A stretch of 15,458 bases of DNA from Fidelibacterota bacterium UBA2125 (GTDB lineage: Bacteria > Fidelibacterota > Marinisomatia > Marinisomatales > S15-B10), in NCBI GenBank assembly GCA_002329125.1, contig DCXX01000015.1, positions 1 through 15,458 on the forward strand. Reading direction: 5' to 3'. Position numbers and translations under genes: made by a program. Positions 5,859 through 13,036 of this stretch are shown piece by piece. Numbering within the stretch: position 1 is the stretch's first letter; every line of letters starts with the position of its first letter. Below the pieces are notes generated by a model, which was not told where the DNA came from, searched no databases, and worked only from the letters and a program-made list of their open reading frames with translations.

Positions 5859-7577
5859 TCAGGCGGTCCCCGGTATCGGTTCCGACTGCGGTACCCAGTC
5901 CGTATCTGTTAAGCTGGGATGGCTATACTCGTGAGGTCTGCTGTAGACTGTAGGTGTTTGTGCAAAGTTGCCGTGCGGAAGAGGCGCGTCGAGAGTCCAC
6001 TCCAGCGTTGAGGCACCCCACGGATTTCGTACCGCTACCTTTCCTTTGAACATTGACCAGACAAAATTGAAGATAAAAAGCAGTTGAATTACACCATTAA
6101 TAATAGCAAACCAGGTTATCCACTCGTTGAGTCCAAGCAGCGGCTTCAGAAAATCGAACTCCATGGGGTTGTAGAGCCGCCGATGATGGCCTGCGTAGCC
6201 CAAAACCATCATATTGAAGAATACAAAATTCATACTTACAAACGTGACCCAAAAGTGGATATTAGCCATCGTTCTGTTGATTTCCCTCCCAAACATCTTC
6301 GGGAACCAGTAATGAATCGCAGCAAACAGGCCTAATACGAGGGTGGCCGCCAAGGTAAAGTGAAAATGCCCCACCACAAACATGGTATCATGCAAGTATA
6401 TGTCTGAAGTGACTGTCGCATTATATAGCCCAGTTAAACCGCCTATGGCGAAAACCCAAACCACGCCCATGGTATAAATCATGGGTGGCTCGAAATGCAG
6501 GTTCCCTTTCCAAAGGGTCGCCAGCCAATTCAGAAAGAAAATAGATGACGGTATACTAATGAGCAGTGTCAGGAACATGAAAGCCTTTCCCAAAAGTGGA
6601 CTCATACCTGTGGTATACATGTGGTGCCCCCAGACAATTGAACTGAGTACACAAATTGTACTCATACAGATAGCCGTCACTTTGTAACCGAAAGCGGGTT
6701 TCCGGGCGAACACCGCCAGAAGATCCGACACTATTCCCCAGACGGGAAGAATAAGGATATAGACTTCCGGGTGACCGAATATCCAGAACACGTGCTGATA
6801 AAGAAGTGGATCTCCTCCGGGACCGCTGGCCAATCCACCGGCAACAAAAAATTCTGTTCCTAAAACACGATCCAGCAGCAAAAGGATAAGCCCGGCCGCG
6901 ATCACCGGCACAAAAACAGCGTTCATAATAGAGGTGAGCCAGAGACCCCAGACTGTAAGAGGCATTCGAAAGTAGGTCATTCCGGGAGCTCTCAGCCGCA
7001 CTACTGTTATGATATAGTTTATAGCTCCCATGATGGTACCTGTACCCATTAGTACCAGTGCCAGTGTCCATAAAGTTTGTCCTTCCCCAGGGATTCCCCC
7101 CATGGGGGAACTCAATGGAGGATAAGACGTCCACCCTGCAGCTGCAGGCCCTTGAGGTAACAGATAAGATGCAAGAAGAACAACACTGGAAAGAAACCAG
7201 GTCCAAAAAGAGATCATATTAAGCCTTGGGAAAGCCATGTCAGGCGCACCAATCTGAAGCGGAATCACAAAATTCCCAAATCCGCCTATGAGAATGGGGG
7301 TAACTGCCCAGAAAATCATGATTGTTCCATGCATAGTGAATAGCTGATTGTAGGTGTCGGGATCAATAATACCACCGGCATCTTTAAAGAAGATTCCCCA
7401 AGACAGCCACCACGGCACAGCCTGTTCCGGATAAGCCAGCTGCCAACGCATTAGCAAAGAGAGGTAGCCACCGAAAAAGAGAAAGAAAATCCCCAACCAT
7501 ATGAACTGCTTCCCGATCACCTTATGATCGGTGGAGAAAATGTACTTGGTCAGAAATGATTCATTGTTCGTACTCAT
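5859..7577 (-). CDS. coxA: Cytochrome c oxidase subunit I (A-family haem-copper oxidase)
   Basis: The 572-residue catalytic subunit with twelve core helices. It reduces O2 at haem a3/CuB and pumps protons. Seen ligands are H83 (haem a, in FTMHGTIMIFW), H269 and Y273 in GHPEVY (CuB ligand with its cross-linked Tyr), H318/H319 (CuB, GHHMYTTG), H404 (haem a3) and H406 (haem a) in GHFHF. D-channel residues D113 (APDMAFPR), N102, N120 and E271 (in HPEVY) are present, which places it in the A1 type. The helix that normally reads PTG-I/V-K-V-F-S-W here reads PSSIFFLNW (343-351), so the K-channel Lys is F347; S284 of that channel is kept. The start codon overlaps the subunit II stop (TAATG), with AAGGAG upstream. 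The length is normal, with no fused subunit III. Confidence 0.97.
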   Translation of the reverse strand: MSTNNESFLTKYIFSTDHKVIGKQFIWLGIFFLFFGGYLSLLMRWQLAYPEQAVPWWLSWGIFFKDAGGIIDPDTYNQLFTMHGTIMIFWAVTPILIGGFGNFVIPLQIGAPDMAFPRLNMISFWTWFLSSVVLLASYLLPQGPAAAGWTSYPPLSSPMGGIPGEGQTLWTLALVLMGTGTIMGAINYIITVVRLRAPGMTYFRMPLTVWGLWLTSIMNAVFVPVIAAGLILLLLDRVLGTEFFVAGGLASGPGGDPLLYQHVFWIFGHPEVYILILPVWGIVSDLLAVFARKPAFGYKVTAICMSTICVLSSIVWGHHMYTTGMSPLLGKAFMFLTLLISIPSSIFFLNWLATLWKGNLHFEPPMIYTMGVVWVFAIGGLTGLYNATVTSDIYLHDTMFVVGHFHFTLAATLVLGLFAAIHYWFPKMFGREINRTMANIHFWVTFVSMNFVFFNMMVLGYAGHHRRLYNPMEFDFLKPLLGLNEWITWFAIINGVIQLLFIFNFVWSMFKGKVAVRNPWGASTLEWTLDAPLPHGNFAQTPTVYSRPHEYSHPSLTDTDWVPQSEPIPGTA

Positions 7578-8410
7578 TATCTAATCTCCTTCCATGGCCA
7601 TCCCCAATCCTCAGGGATTGTTACTTCTTCGAGGGGATCTTCATCCCATTCATCCCACTCCTCCCACTCATCCTCTTCTTCAGCCAAACTGGTTAGCCAC
7701 GCATTGTATTCACTTTCAGACTCCACAGTCAGGTATCCCTTCATCCGATAGTGGCTGTTTCCACATAACTCGGCACAGGCAATCTCAAACTCCCCAGTTT
7801 CCGTGGCCTGGAACCACATTGCATTAATCATTCCCGGCGTGGCATCTACTTTCACCCGGAAATTGGGAATGTAAAAGGAGTGGATAACATCCCACGGCGC
7901 GATCTGTATTACCACAGGTTTATTCACAGGAATGTGCATCAGATTAAGAGGCGGGACAATATCGTCCTCAGTGGCGAACTCACCATCGGGTCCGGGATAC
8001 CTTACGTTCCAGGCGTACTGCTGTGGCATCACTTCAATACGGACAACGTCGGATCCTTTTGGAAATTTCCAGAAAGCCTCTTTCAGATCCTTGAACGACA
8101 TTGCCTCTATGACCACATCGATAGAAAAGAAAACCAGAAGACCCATAGCCACAGTGGCAATCAGATTCTTCTTGCTGTCTCCACGATCATACTGAGCATT
8201 ATGACCAGGGCGAGAACGATATTTAAAGATGAAATAAACAAGAGCCAAGACGACCACAGAAAAGTAGAACGTAATGACTGTATCAGTGTACTGAATGGTG
8301 TTATCTATCCTGTAACCATCCAGTGATACATCCTTGGGTGGATCCAAAAACCATATTCCCCAGACTGCCTTTGTAATAACTTGATTAATCTTACTGAAGT
8401 ACTGCTTCAT
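7577..8410 (-). CDS. coxB: Cytochrome c oxidase subunit II with CuA site and acidic Trp-rich tail
   Basis: A 277-residue subunit II that receives electrons from cytochrome c through the CuA centre. Two helices (about 42-62 and 81-102) anchor a periplasmic cupredoxin domain. The CuA ligands are all visible: H177, C212, E214, C216, H220 and M223 (ACAELCGNSHYRM). The electron-entry aromatic patch QQYAWNVRYPG (130-140) is present. There is no CxxCH motif, so it has no fused cytochrome c. The second helix lacks the usual Glu-Trp-Thr-x-x-Pro entry motif. The tail from about 244 is very acidic with regularly spaced Trp (EEDEWEEWDEWDED, 245-258) and ends in WGWPWKEIR. The ATG at 8410 has GAGAGG seven bases upstream. 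It is the first gene of the operon. Confidence 0.96.
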   Translation of the reverse strand: MKQYFSKINQVITKAVWGIWFLDPPKDVSLDGYRIDNTIQYTDTVITFYFSVVVLALVYFIFKYRSRPGHNAQYDRGDSKKNLIATVAMGLLVFFSIDVVIEAMSFKDLKEAFWKFPKGSDVVRIEVMPQQYAWNVRYPGPDGEFATEDDIVPPLNLMHIPVNKPVVIQIAPWDVIHSFYIPNFRVKVDATPGMINAMWFQATETGEFEIACAELCGNSHYRMKGYLTVESESEYNAWLTSLAEEEDEWEEWDEWDEDPLEEVTIPEDWGWPWKEIR

Positions 8411-8461
8411 AGGTTATACCTCTCGGTTTTATTTCAGCATTCCATATTGAGGGAAGCGTTG

Positions 8462-8599
8462 CTAACTCCCGGTACTTTGAATATACTGTTCATTCCATTC
8501 TCGGATTTTCTTTTTGGTATCAGAAATAATCCTCTCAGTGCGATTTGGTGTACATGACCTTGTGGAATAAATCTTCGCCGGTGCACAAGAAATCTTCAA
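8462..8599 (-). pseudogene. Possible C-terminal gene remnant or small protein upstream of coxB
   Basis: The minus-strand frame opens after a TAA at 8603-8605 and gives up to 45 residues from a TTG at 8599. The second half reads TERIISDTKKKIREWNEQYI and looks like a natural helical C-terminus, ending 51 bp before the coxB start. The same frame upstream of the TAA continues with plausible sequence (LGRKGLIGIPRVSYV). A single nonsense change in an older gene is therefore possible. There is no ribosome site before the TTG. I do not recognise a family. It could equally be chance. Confidence 0.3.
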
Positions 8600-8721
8600 G
8601 AATTACAGATTGACATATGAGACTCTGGGTATGCCAATCAGGCCTTTCCTTCCTAAACGGGGAGGCATTGGTAGGAATGAAAGAAAGGAGATTCCGCCAT
8701 GCACCGGCAATGTTTGCACTA

Positions 8722-8934
8722 CTAACCATTATAAATGAACCGACCATCAAATTTCCCTGCTACGATGAGCCTGTAACGGCTTATGAAATCTTGCGGCGTA
8801 CTGGAATCGTCTTCCCGGGCATCTGCAAATCTGTCCGAGACCAATTTCTCACCCATCCCCAGAATTACTTGACGCCAATTATACCCAGACGCCGCTTGCT
8901 TCTCCTTCCCAATTACTCCTAATTCTAACCATTG
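8722..8934 (-). pseudogene. Possible coding remnant, 70 open codons
   Basis: This frame is open for 70 codons between in-frame stops at 8935-8937 and 8722-8724, with only one ATG (8856) well inside it. The composition is protein-like (for example RQVILGMGEKLVSDRFADAR and ISRYRLIVAGKFDGRF), and it ends in two successive TAG stops. Downstream frames carry on with further open stretches, which fits a frameshifted and decayed gene reading towards coxB. No family is recognised and there is no ribosome site, so this stays a weak call. Confidence 0.25.
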
Positions 8935-8982
8935 TTAGCAGGAAACAAAACATCATCCTAGCTCTCTAAACTAATAATGCGC

Positions 8983-9111
8983 CGGTATTCGGGGTTGTTT
9001 TGGACCAGCTGACCAGAACATTTGCGGGGAGCAATAGAACTGACCTGTCCATTCCTTTTGTCCTTGAGGGGCACATGAAGGGGAAAAAGGAGGGAATTTC
9101 CCCGAATACCG
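8983..9111. repeat. 12-bp perfect inverted repeat bounding 105 bp
   Basis: CGGTATTCGGGG at 8983-8994 is repeated in inverted orientation as CCCCGAATACCG at 9100-9111, with 105 bp between. The enclosed sequence has no complete gene. The arms could be the ends of a small non-autonomous element or of an eroded insertion sequence. I could not identify flanking target-site duplications by eye. A long-loop secondary structure is the alternative. Confidence 0.45.
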
Positions 9112-9158
9112 ACAAGTTTTAAACCGATCATATGATATTGAGACATATTTATCATATT

Positions 9159-9635
9159 TCAGCCATATTTTTTATTTCTTTCAGCCTTTTTTGAATTCAT
9201 TTCATCATGTTTTTCGGCCACCCGTTTTGCCAGTCTAGCCAAATTATCGGTGGCCATCATGGACCTGATATCATTACGGATCGGTTTCCATTGATGGTGG
9301 AAAGGGCATGGCTGATCGTCGCTACAAAGGTCCAAACCGAAAATACATTCATCTTGATCTGATGGAGGGCCATCTATGGCGTGTACGACTTCCGGTAAAA
9401 ATATGGTTGAAGCTGGCCGGGACAATTTGATTCCCCCTCCCCTGCCTCGTGTCGTATTGAGAAGATGATGCTTTGCTAACGTTTGGGTAATTTTTGCCAA
9501 GAATTGGGCTGGTATGGAATAAGCTTCCGCAATTTCTCGTACCATAATTGGTTTTTCAGGATTTATCTTAGCCTGTTTGTCCGCCAGATAGATCATAGCC
9601 TGTATTGCGTATTCAGCTGATTTTGAAAATATCAA
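9159..9635 (-). CDS. Rrf2 family transcriptional regulator, probably Fe-S binding
   Basis: A 158-residue member of the Rrf2 family (IscR/NsrR/CymR relatives). The N-terminus IFSKSAEYAIQAMIYLAD is typical. The winged helix-turn-helix spans about 30-70 (MVREIAEAYSIPAQFLAKIT, then the wing TTRGRGGGIKLSRP). Three cysteines, C97-x6-C104-x5-C110, lie in the loop where IscR and NsrR hold a [2Fe-2S] or [4Fe-4S] cluster, so it probably senses Fe-S status, NO or redox (inference). The Lys-rich C-terminal tail is unusual. The start is TTG at 9633-9635, supported by GGAGG ten bases upstream and by alignment with the family N-terminus. It sits between thiI and the oxidase operon on the same strand and has its own promoter. 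Confidence 0.92.
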   Translation of the reverse strand: MIFSKSAEYAIQAMIYLADKQAKINPEKPIMVREIAEAYSIPAQFLAKITQTLAKHHLLNTTRGRGGGIKLSRPASTIFLPEVVHAIDGPPSDQDECIFGLDLCSDDQPCPFHHQWKPIRNDIRSMMATDNLARLAKRVAEKHDEMNSKKAERNKKYG

Positions 9636-9645
9636 AGAAACTAGA

Positions 9646-9691
9646 CCTCCATATCCTTTTTAAAGATAAGACTGTCTAATTTTTCTGTCAA
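9646..9691 (-). promoter_or_regulatory. Promoter and ribosome site of the Rrf2 gene with internal dyad
   Basis: On the minus strand a consensus -35 TTGACA (9686-9691) is followed after exactly 17 bp by TATCTT (9663-9668, 4 of 6). The ribosome site GGAGG is at 9646-9650, ten bases before the TTG. The spacer holds the palindrome AGACAGTCT (9669-9677, 4+1+4 bp) abutting the -10. This is well placed for autorepression. Operator identity is inferred. Confidence 0.65.
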
Positions 9692-9726
9692 GAGGTTTAT
9701 TTCTTTCAGTCAGTCCGAGAGATTCT

Positions 9727-10899
9727 TCAATCGATAATTTCAACTGAGGCTGATTCCACACCTGCTTCAACAAGTTCTTCAACGTTGAGTGAGTTTTCTT
9801 GCTTTATTAACTGTTCAGATCGGGCTTTCGTGGCTGGACGTTTGGGGACAAAGAGCGAACAGCAATCCTGATCAGGCTGGATGGAAATATCGTAGGTGTC
9901 GATGTCCTGCGCTCTGTCTATGATCTCCTGTTTATCAAATCCAATGAGAGGACGGAGGATGGACATATCCGTCACCCGTCCTACTGCTTCCATGTTTTCC
10001 AGGGTCTGTGAAGCAACCTGTCCCAGTGATTCTCCTGTGACCAGTGCGTGGGCGTTTTCTTTTCCGGCAATTTTATCAGCAATCCTGAACATGAACCGGC
10101 GATAGAGGAGAACTCTGTACCGGGGCGCTGTGTCCGTCATGATCTGTTTCTGAATAGGAGCCAGTTCAACCAAATAATGTTTCGACCTAAACTGGAAGCG
10201 GTTCAGTGTGGTGATCATTTCCCGCACTTTCTCAATGGATGCCGGTGTCGTATATGGCACCGAGTGAAAGTGTACAAATATAACTTTGGCGCCCCGTTTC
10301 ATGGCCAGATAGGCCGCCACAGGGGAATCGATACCACCGGAAAGCATGGCAATCACCTTTCCGCTAACGCCCACCGGCAAACCTCCCTGACCGGGAATTC
10401 TTTCAGGATATACGAATGCTTTGTCTTCAAACATATCGACGTAACAGTTGGCATCCGGTTGAGTAAGGTTAACCTTTTTTTTCATGGTTTCAACAATATG
10501 GGTACCCACTTCATCATTTACCTTTCTCACTTTCAACGGAATGTTACTGCTGCCGCGCCGGGCAGTTATTCGGAATGATTCGAAATTTGCATCGGAGAAT
10601 AATGCGTGTGAGTCTTTCTTGAGGGTATTCAAATCTTGTTTCGATTCGAATGCTGGTGCAAAGTAAGCAAGCCCTGTGACATCTTTCAGTGCCCCCTTGA
10701 TGCAATCCAAGTCCGCGCCCTTTTGCTTCAATTCAATAACCAACCTTCCGTGATAACGTTTGACCGATACAGATGAATCGACACAACGGATCTTTATTGC
10801 TTCTAGAATATTTTTCCGAAGCCGATCCTCAAAGAATCTTCTGTTTTTACCTTTGAGGCCAATTTCTGAATAGTGGCAGAGAATGTGATCGAACTTCAT
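9727..10899 (-). CDS. thiI: tRNA sulfurtransferase ThiI, short form
   Basis: A 390-residue ThiI that adenylates and thiolates U8 of tRNA (4-thiouridine), and in many bacteria also supplies sulfur for the thiazole of thiamine. The N-terminus (HYSEIGLKGKNRRFFE) leads into the ferredoxin-like and THUMP domains (to about 165). The PP-loop ATP-pyrophosphatase domain carries the signature SGGIDSPVAAYLA (187-199). The late motif DQDCCSLFVPKRPAT is characteristic of the family. The C-terminal rhodanese domain of the E. coli enzyme is absent, as in Bacillus-type ThiI, so the persulfide must come directly from a cysteine desulfurase that is not in this window. The ATG at 10899 is chosen; a TTG at 10947 would add 16 residues before the conserved start. 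Confidence 0.95.
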   Translation of the reverse strand: MKFDHILCHYSEIGLKGKNRRFFEDRLRKNILEAIKIRCVDSSVSVKRYHGRLVIELKQKGADLDCIKGALKDVTGLAYFAPAFESKQDLNTLKKDSHALFSDANFESFRITARRGSSNIPLKVRKVNDEVGTHIVETMKKKVNLTQPDANCYVDMFEDKAFVYPERIPGQGGLPVGVSGKVIAMLSGGIDSPVAAYLAMKRGAKVIFVHFHSVPYTTPASIEKVREMITTLNRFQFRSKHYLVELAPIQKQIMTDTAPRYRVLLYRRFMFRIADKIAGKENAHALVTGESLGQVASQTLENMEAVGRVTDMSILRPLIGFDKQEIIDRAQDIDTYDISIQPDQDCCSLFVPKRPATKARSEQLIKQENSLNVEELVEAGVESASVEIID

Positions 10900-10952
10900 G
10901 CCGGCAATTCTATAATAGACTGTATTGGAAGTTTGCGGTCGGTCCAATCACC

Positions 10953-11372
10953 TTAGATCCGGCCAGACAGCAGTGCACCCAGATGGGCGCCGTAGAAAAG
11001 CAAACCCACAGCGACGCTAGCTACTAAAAGATAAACAGAACGGAGATTCCCTTCCGGTAGCTGCTGACCATTCTTGAAACGGAACATAAACAGGCCAAAA
11101 AAAATTAAACAGGAAGCTATCTGCAGAGCGCCATGTGTCTCGAAAAAAGGGAAAGGGAGTGTCATGTGGCCGTACAAACGGTCAGCGAGAAAGCCGGTTC
11201 CCACAGAAAACAGTGAACTGACCAAGCCGAAAAGCAAGCACCACCACCCAGCATCAGTGGCCGACCGGTTACTGAATGAAACACCAATAAAGTCGCAAAC
11301 CCATCCTGTTGAATAAAGTGCTATAGGAAAATGAAGGAAAAGAAGATGAATATTTTCCGTGGTCCAAGGCAT
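10953..11372 (-). CDS. DUF2231 family membrane protein
   Basis: A 139-residue, four-helix membrane protein (about 10-30, 41-62, 81-98 and 111-132). IHLLFLHFPIALYSTGWVCD (8-27) is the DUF2231 opening, and the closing helix ends YGAHLGALLSG. Histidines H9, H14, H80 and H130 sit near helix ends in the positions conserved in this family. They could bind haem or metal, but the function of DUF2231 is not established. The ATG at 11372 lies 11 bases after the stop of the amidotransferase gene, and thiI follows after 53 bases. It is therefore probably part of one long transcript, with no obvious functional tie to either neighbour. Confidence 0.85.
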   Translation of the reverse strand: MPWTTENIHLLFLHFPIALYSTGWVCDFIGVSFSNRSATDAGWWCLLFGLVSSLFSVGTGFLADRLYGHMTLPFPFFETHGALQIASCLIFFGLFMFRFKNGQQLPEGNLRSVYLLVASVAVGLLFYGAHLGALLSGRI

Positions 11373-11383
11373 ATCTCAGACAG

Positions 11384-12238
11384 TCATAGTTCAACAGGTT
11401 TCACTGACTGACTTAAATCCTTATCCAGCATAACCATATGATTTTTGGGAACGGGGTGCCAATCTTCAGCTACATCTGTCAACTTCTCTGATACAATCAT
11501 AATACAATCATTCTCCGATTTTCCATGAACGATACGGCAGATTCCGTCATCGCACTCAAAACCTCCACGGTCTGAAAAATAAAGGGTGTGAGGTTCTACA
11601 TTTTCATCAGAAACATAACGGCTTGCTACAATCCGCTCCCCGTCACTTAACAAACCATTCATATAAAAAGGACGGTCGATGCTGTGCTCATTCAATAATT
11701 CAGTCAGTTCCACCAGAGCTTTGATGAACGCATCAGCAATTTCACCCACTGTCAGTTTAGCATGGGCATCAAGATGTTGCATAATTAGAGCAAAAAAATG
11801 CTCTGAATCGGTATCTCCTTTGATCCAGTCGTAGATGCCGTCGGACAGGCGCATCCTGAGCGCCCGTTTGATAACATTAAAACCGGCAATGGCGCCATTG
11901 TGCATAAAGAGAAGTTTCCCGTACTGAAAAGGGTGACAGTTTGCTTCCGAAACTCTTCCGTGTGTTGCGGCCCGGACGTGTGCAAAAATTGAACTTGAAC
12001 AGATTTTTGGAGAAAGATTCCTGAGGTTTCTATTGTTCCAGGCCGGCTGGATGGATGTGAATACTGCTGGTGTCGATTCTATTTCAGGTGTGTACCACCC
12101 AACACCGAAACCGTCACCATTGAGCGGCTCCTCTCTTTCCCGTGCCATGAAACTTTGATGAATAAGAGAATTCTCAGGTCGGTAGAGCAGCTTATCCATT
12201 TGAATGGGACCACCTCGATAAGCCAGAAATCTGCACAC
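11384..12238 (-). CDS. Class II glutamine amidotransferase (YafJ/EgtC-like)
   Basis: A 284-residue stand-alone N-terminal-nucleophile glutaminase. After removal of the initiator, Cys2 (GTG then TGC, giving MCRFLAYRGG) becomes the catalytic nucleophile. Supporting motifs are NGDGFGVGWY (40-49), FAHVRAATHG (85-94), NCHPF (100-104) and FMHNGAIAGF (111-120), which together form the glutamine-binding pocket of the family. The acceptor substrate is unknown. EgtC members act on gamma-glutamyl intermediates of ergothioneine synthesis, but no other egt genes are nearby, so that name is not warranted. The start GTG lies three bases after the SDR stop codon and has no clear ribosome site of its own, consistent with coupled translation. 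Confidence 0.9.
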   Translation of the reverse strand: MCRFLAYRGGPIQMDKLLYRPENSLIHQSFMAREREEPLNGDGFGVGWYTPEIESTPAVFTSIQPAWNNRNLRNLSPKICSSSIFAHVRAATHGRVSEANCHPFQYGKLLFMHNGAIAGFNVIKRALRMRLSDGIYDWIKGDTDSEHFFALIMQHLDAHAKLTVGEIADAFIKALVELTELLNEHSIDRPFYMNGLLSDGERIVASRYVSDENVEPHTLYFSDRGGFECDDGICRIVHGKSENDCIMIVSEKLTDVAEDWHPVPKNHMVMLDKDLSQSVKPVEL

Positions 12239-12241
12239 GGT

Positions 12242-13036
12242 TTAAGGCTGGGATTTATTAACCATTCCCGCCACCGCACTAGACCATTTCCTTGGGACTA
12301 TACGTCCAGCAAATGCCAGGAACCGATTCAAGCCACCATGAATGACAGACGGTTTATTACCCAGGTTTTTCAGAGCTGTTGTCACAACATTATCAGGGGT
12401 CTCCCAAAGAATCCCCCCCACATCTTCATTCAGTCCCGCTGCTCTTTGAAATTCTGTTTTTGTGTAGCCTGGCGAGAGAGCCATGACATCAATACCCAAT
12501 TTCTTGTATTCCTGCCAAAGCCCTTCGCCCAGGAAAAGGTTAAATACTTTGGTAGCACTGTAAACAGAGAAAAAAGGCGTTGCCTGATAAGCGGCCGTGG
12601 ATGCCACAAAAATAACAGCACCCTGCCCTCGGTCGACCATTTTCGGCAAAAATTTATGTGTCAGCTCCACAGGAGTAAGACAGTTGAGCTTAATCATATC
12701 TGCGTCCCGGTCGGCACTTTTCTTGTGGAAACGTCCCAAATGGCCAAAGCCTGCATTGTTCACTAGCAGTCCCACCTCAAGATCAGCTACTGCAGTGTCG
12801 ATTTTTTCAGCTGCGTCCGGTAATATGAGGTCCATGGGTACCTCCCGGGTACTGACGCCAAAATTCAATGAAAGCTCTTCCCCCAGTTCCTTCAGGCGGT
12901 CTCCTCGGCGTGCTACCAAAATAATGTTCATTCCTTTTTCAGCGAGCTGACGACAGAACTCCTCACCGATACCGGCAGAAGCTCCTGTCACCAGCGCCCA
13001 GTCTCCATAACGTTCTTTCCAGCTGCCCTTTAACAT
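12242..13036 (-). CDS. Short-chain dehydrogenase/reductase
   Basis: A 264-residue classical SDR with a Rossmann fold. Motifs (numbered from the ATG at 13036) are TGASAGIG (17-24, dinucleotide binding), ARR after the second strand (42-44, favouring NADP(H) by its basic residues), NNAG (93-96), Ser146 and the Tyr159-x3-Lys163 catalytic pair in VYSATK, followed by PGYTKTEF. The substrate is unknown. The overall look, including the ERYGDWALVTGASAGIG start, is that of the DltE/YqjQ-like acyl or keto reductases. The ATG shares its A with the last base of the upstream Usp stop (TGATG), and GAGGGA lies six bases before it. A GTG one codon earlier is possible. It is part of the long minus-strand gene series. 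Confidence 0.93.
   Translation of the reverse strand: MLKGSWKERYGDWALVTGASAGIGEEFCRQLAEKGMNIILVARRGDRLKELGEELSLNFGVSTREVPMDLILPDAAEKIDTAVADLEVGLLVNNAGFGHLGRFHKKSADRDADMIKLNCLTPVELTHKFLPKMVDRGQGAVIFVASTAAYQATPFFSVYSATKVFNLFLGEGLWQEYKKLGIDVMALSPGYTKTEFQRAAGLNEDVGGILWETPDNVVTTALKNLGNKPSVIHGGLNRFLAFAGRIVPRKWSSAVAGMVNKSQP

Larger units (their letters stand above)
8411..9158. other. 748-bp gap without a convincing intact gene
   Basis: The stretch between the oxidase operon and the Rrf2 gene holds no full-length open frame. It has short open fragments on both strands and in different frames, none with both a good ribosome site and a recognisable family. One example is a plus-strand open stretch at 8970-9119 reading LDQLTRTFAGSNRTDLSIPF in its middle. 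A good ribosome site (AAGGAG) precedes an ATG at 8699 on the plus strand, but that frame stops after eight codons. The oxidase promoter must lie in the right-to-left approach to 8410, but I see no clear -35/-10 pair. The packing elsewhere in the window makes this gap unusual. Confidence 0.6.

Noticed and set aside
6556..7206. 216-codon minus-strand frame inside subunit I
   Set aside because: It is an out-of-frame reading of the subunit I gene, Ser/Tyr/Cys-rich and without a domain.
8535..8750. 71-codon open frame on the minus strand, with a weak AGGGA before its ATG
   Set aside because: No recognisable family or motif, and the composition is unconvincing. It overlaps other fragments in different frames.
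8617..8922. 101-codon open frame on the plus strand in the gap
   Set aside because: No ribosome site at its start, no recognised motif and a low-complexity Arg/Leu end (RRRLLLL). The opposite strand looks at least as protein-like.
9127..9136. ATCATATGAT palindrome after the Rrf2 gene, considered as a terminator
   Set aside because: The stem is AT-only and has no loop or T-run. Short AT palindromes are expected by chance.
8958..9155. 65-codon minus-strand frame after the Rrf2 stop
   Set aside because: It runs across the inverted-repeat unit, has no recognisable motif or ribosome site, and seems to exist because of the repeat.
10900..10947. TTG start adding 16 residues to ThiI
   Set aside because: The family N-terminus aligns with the ATG at 10899.
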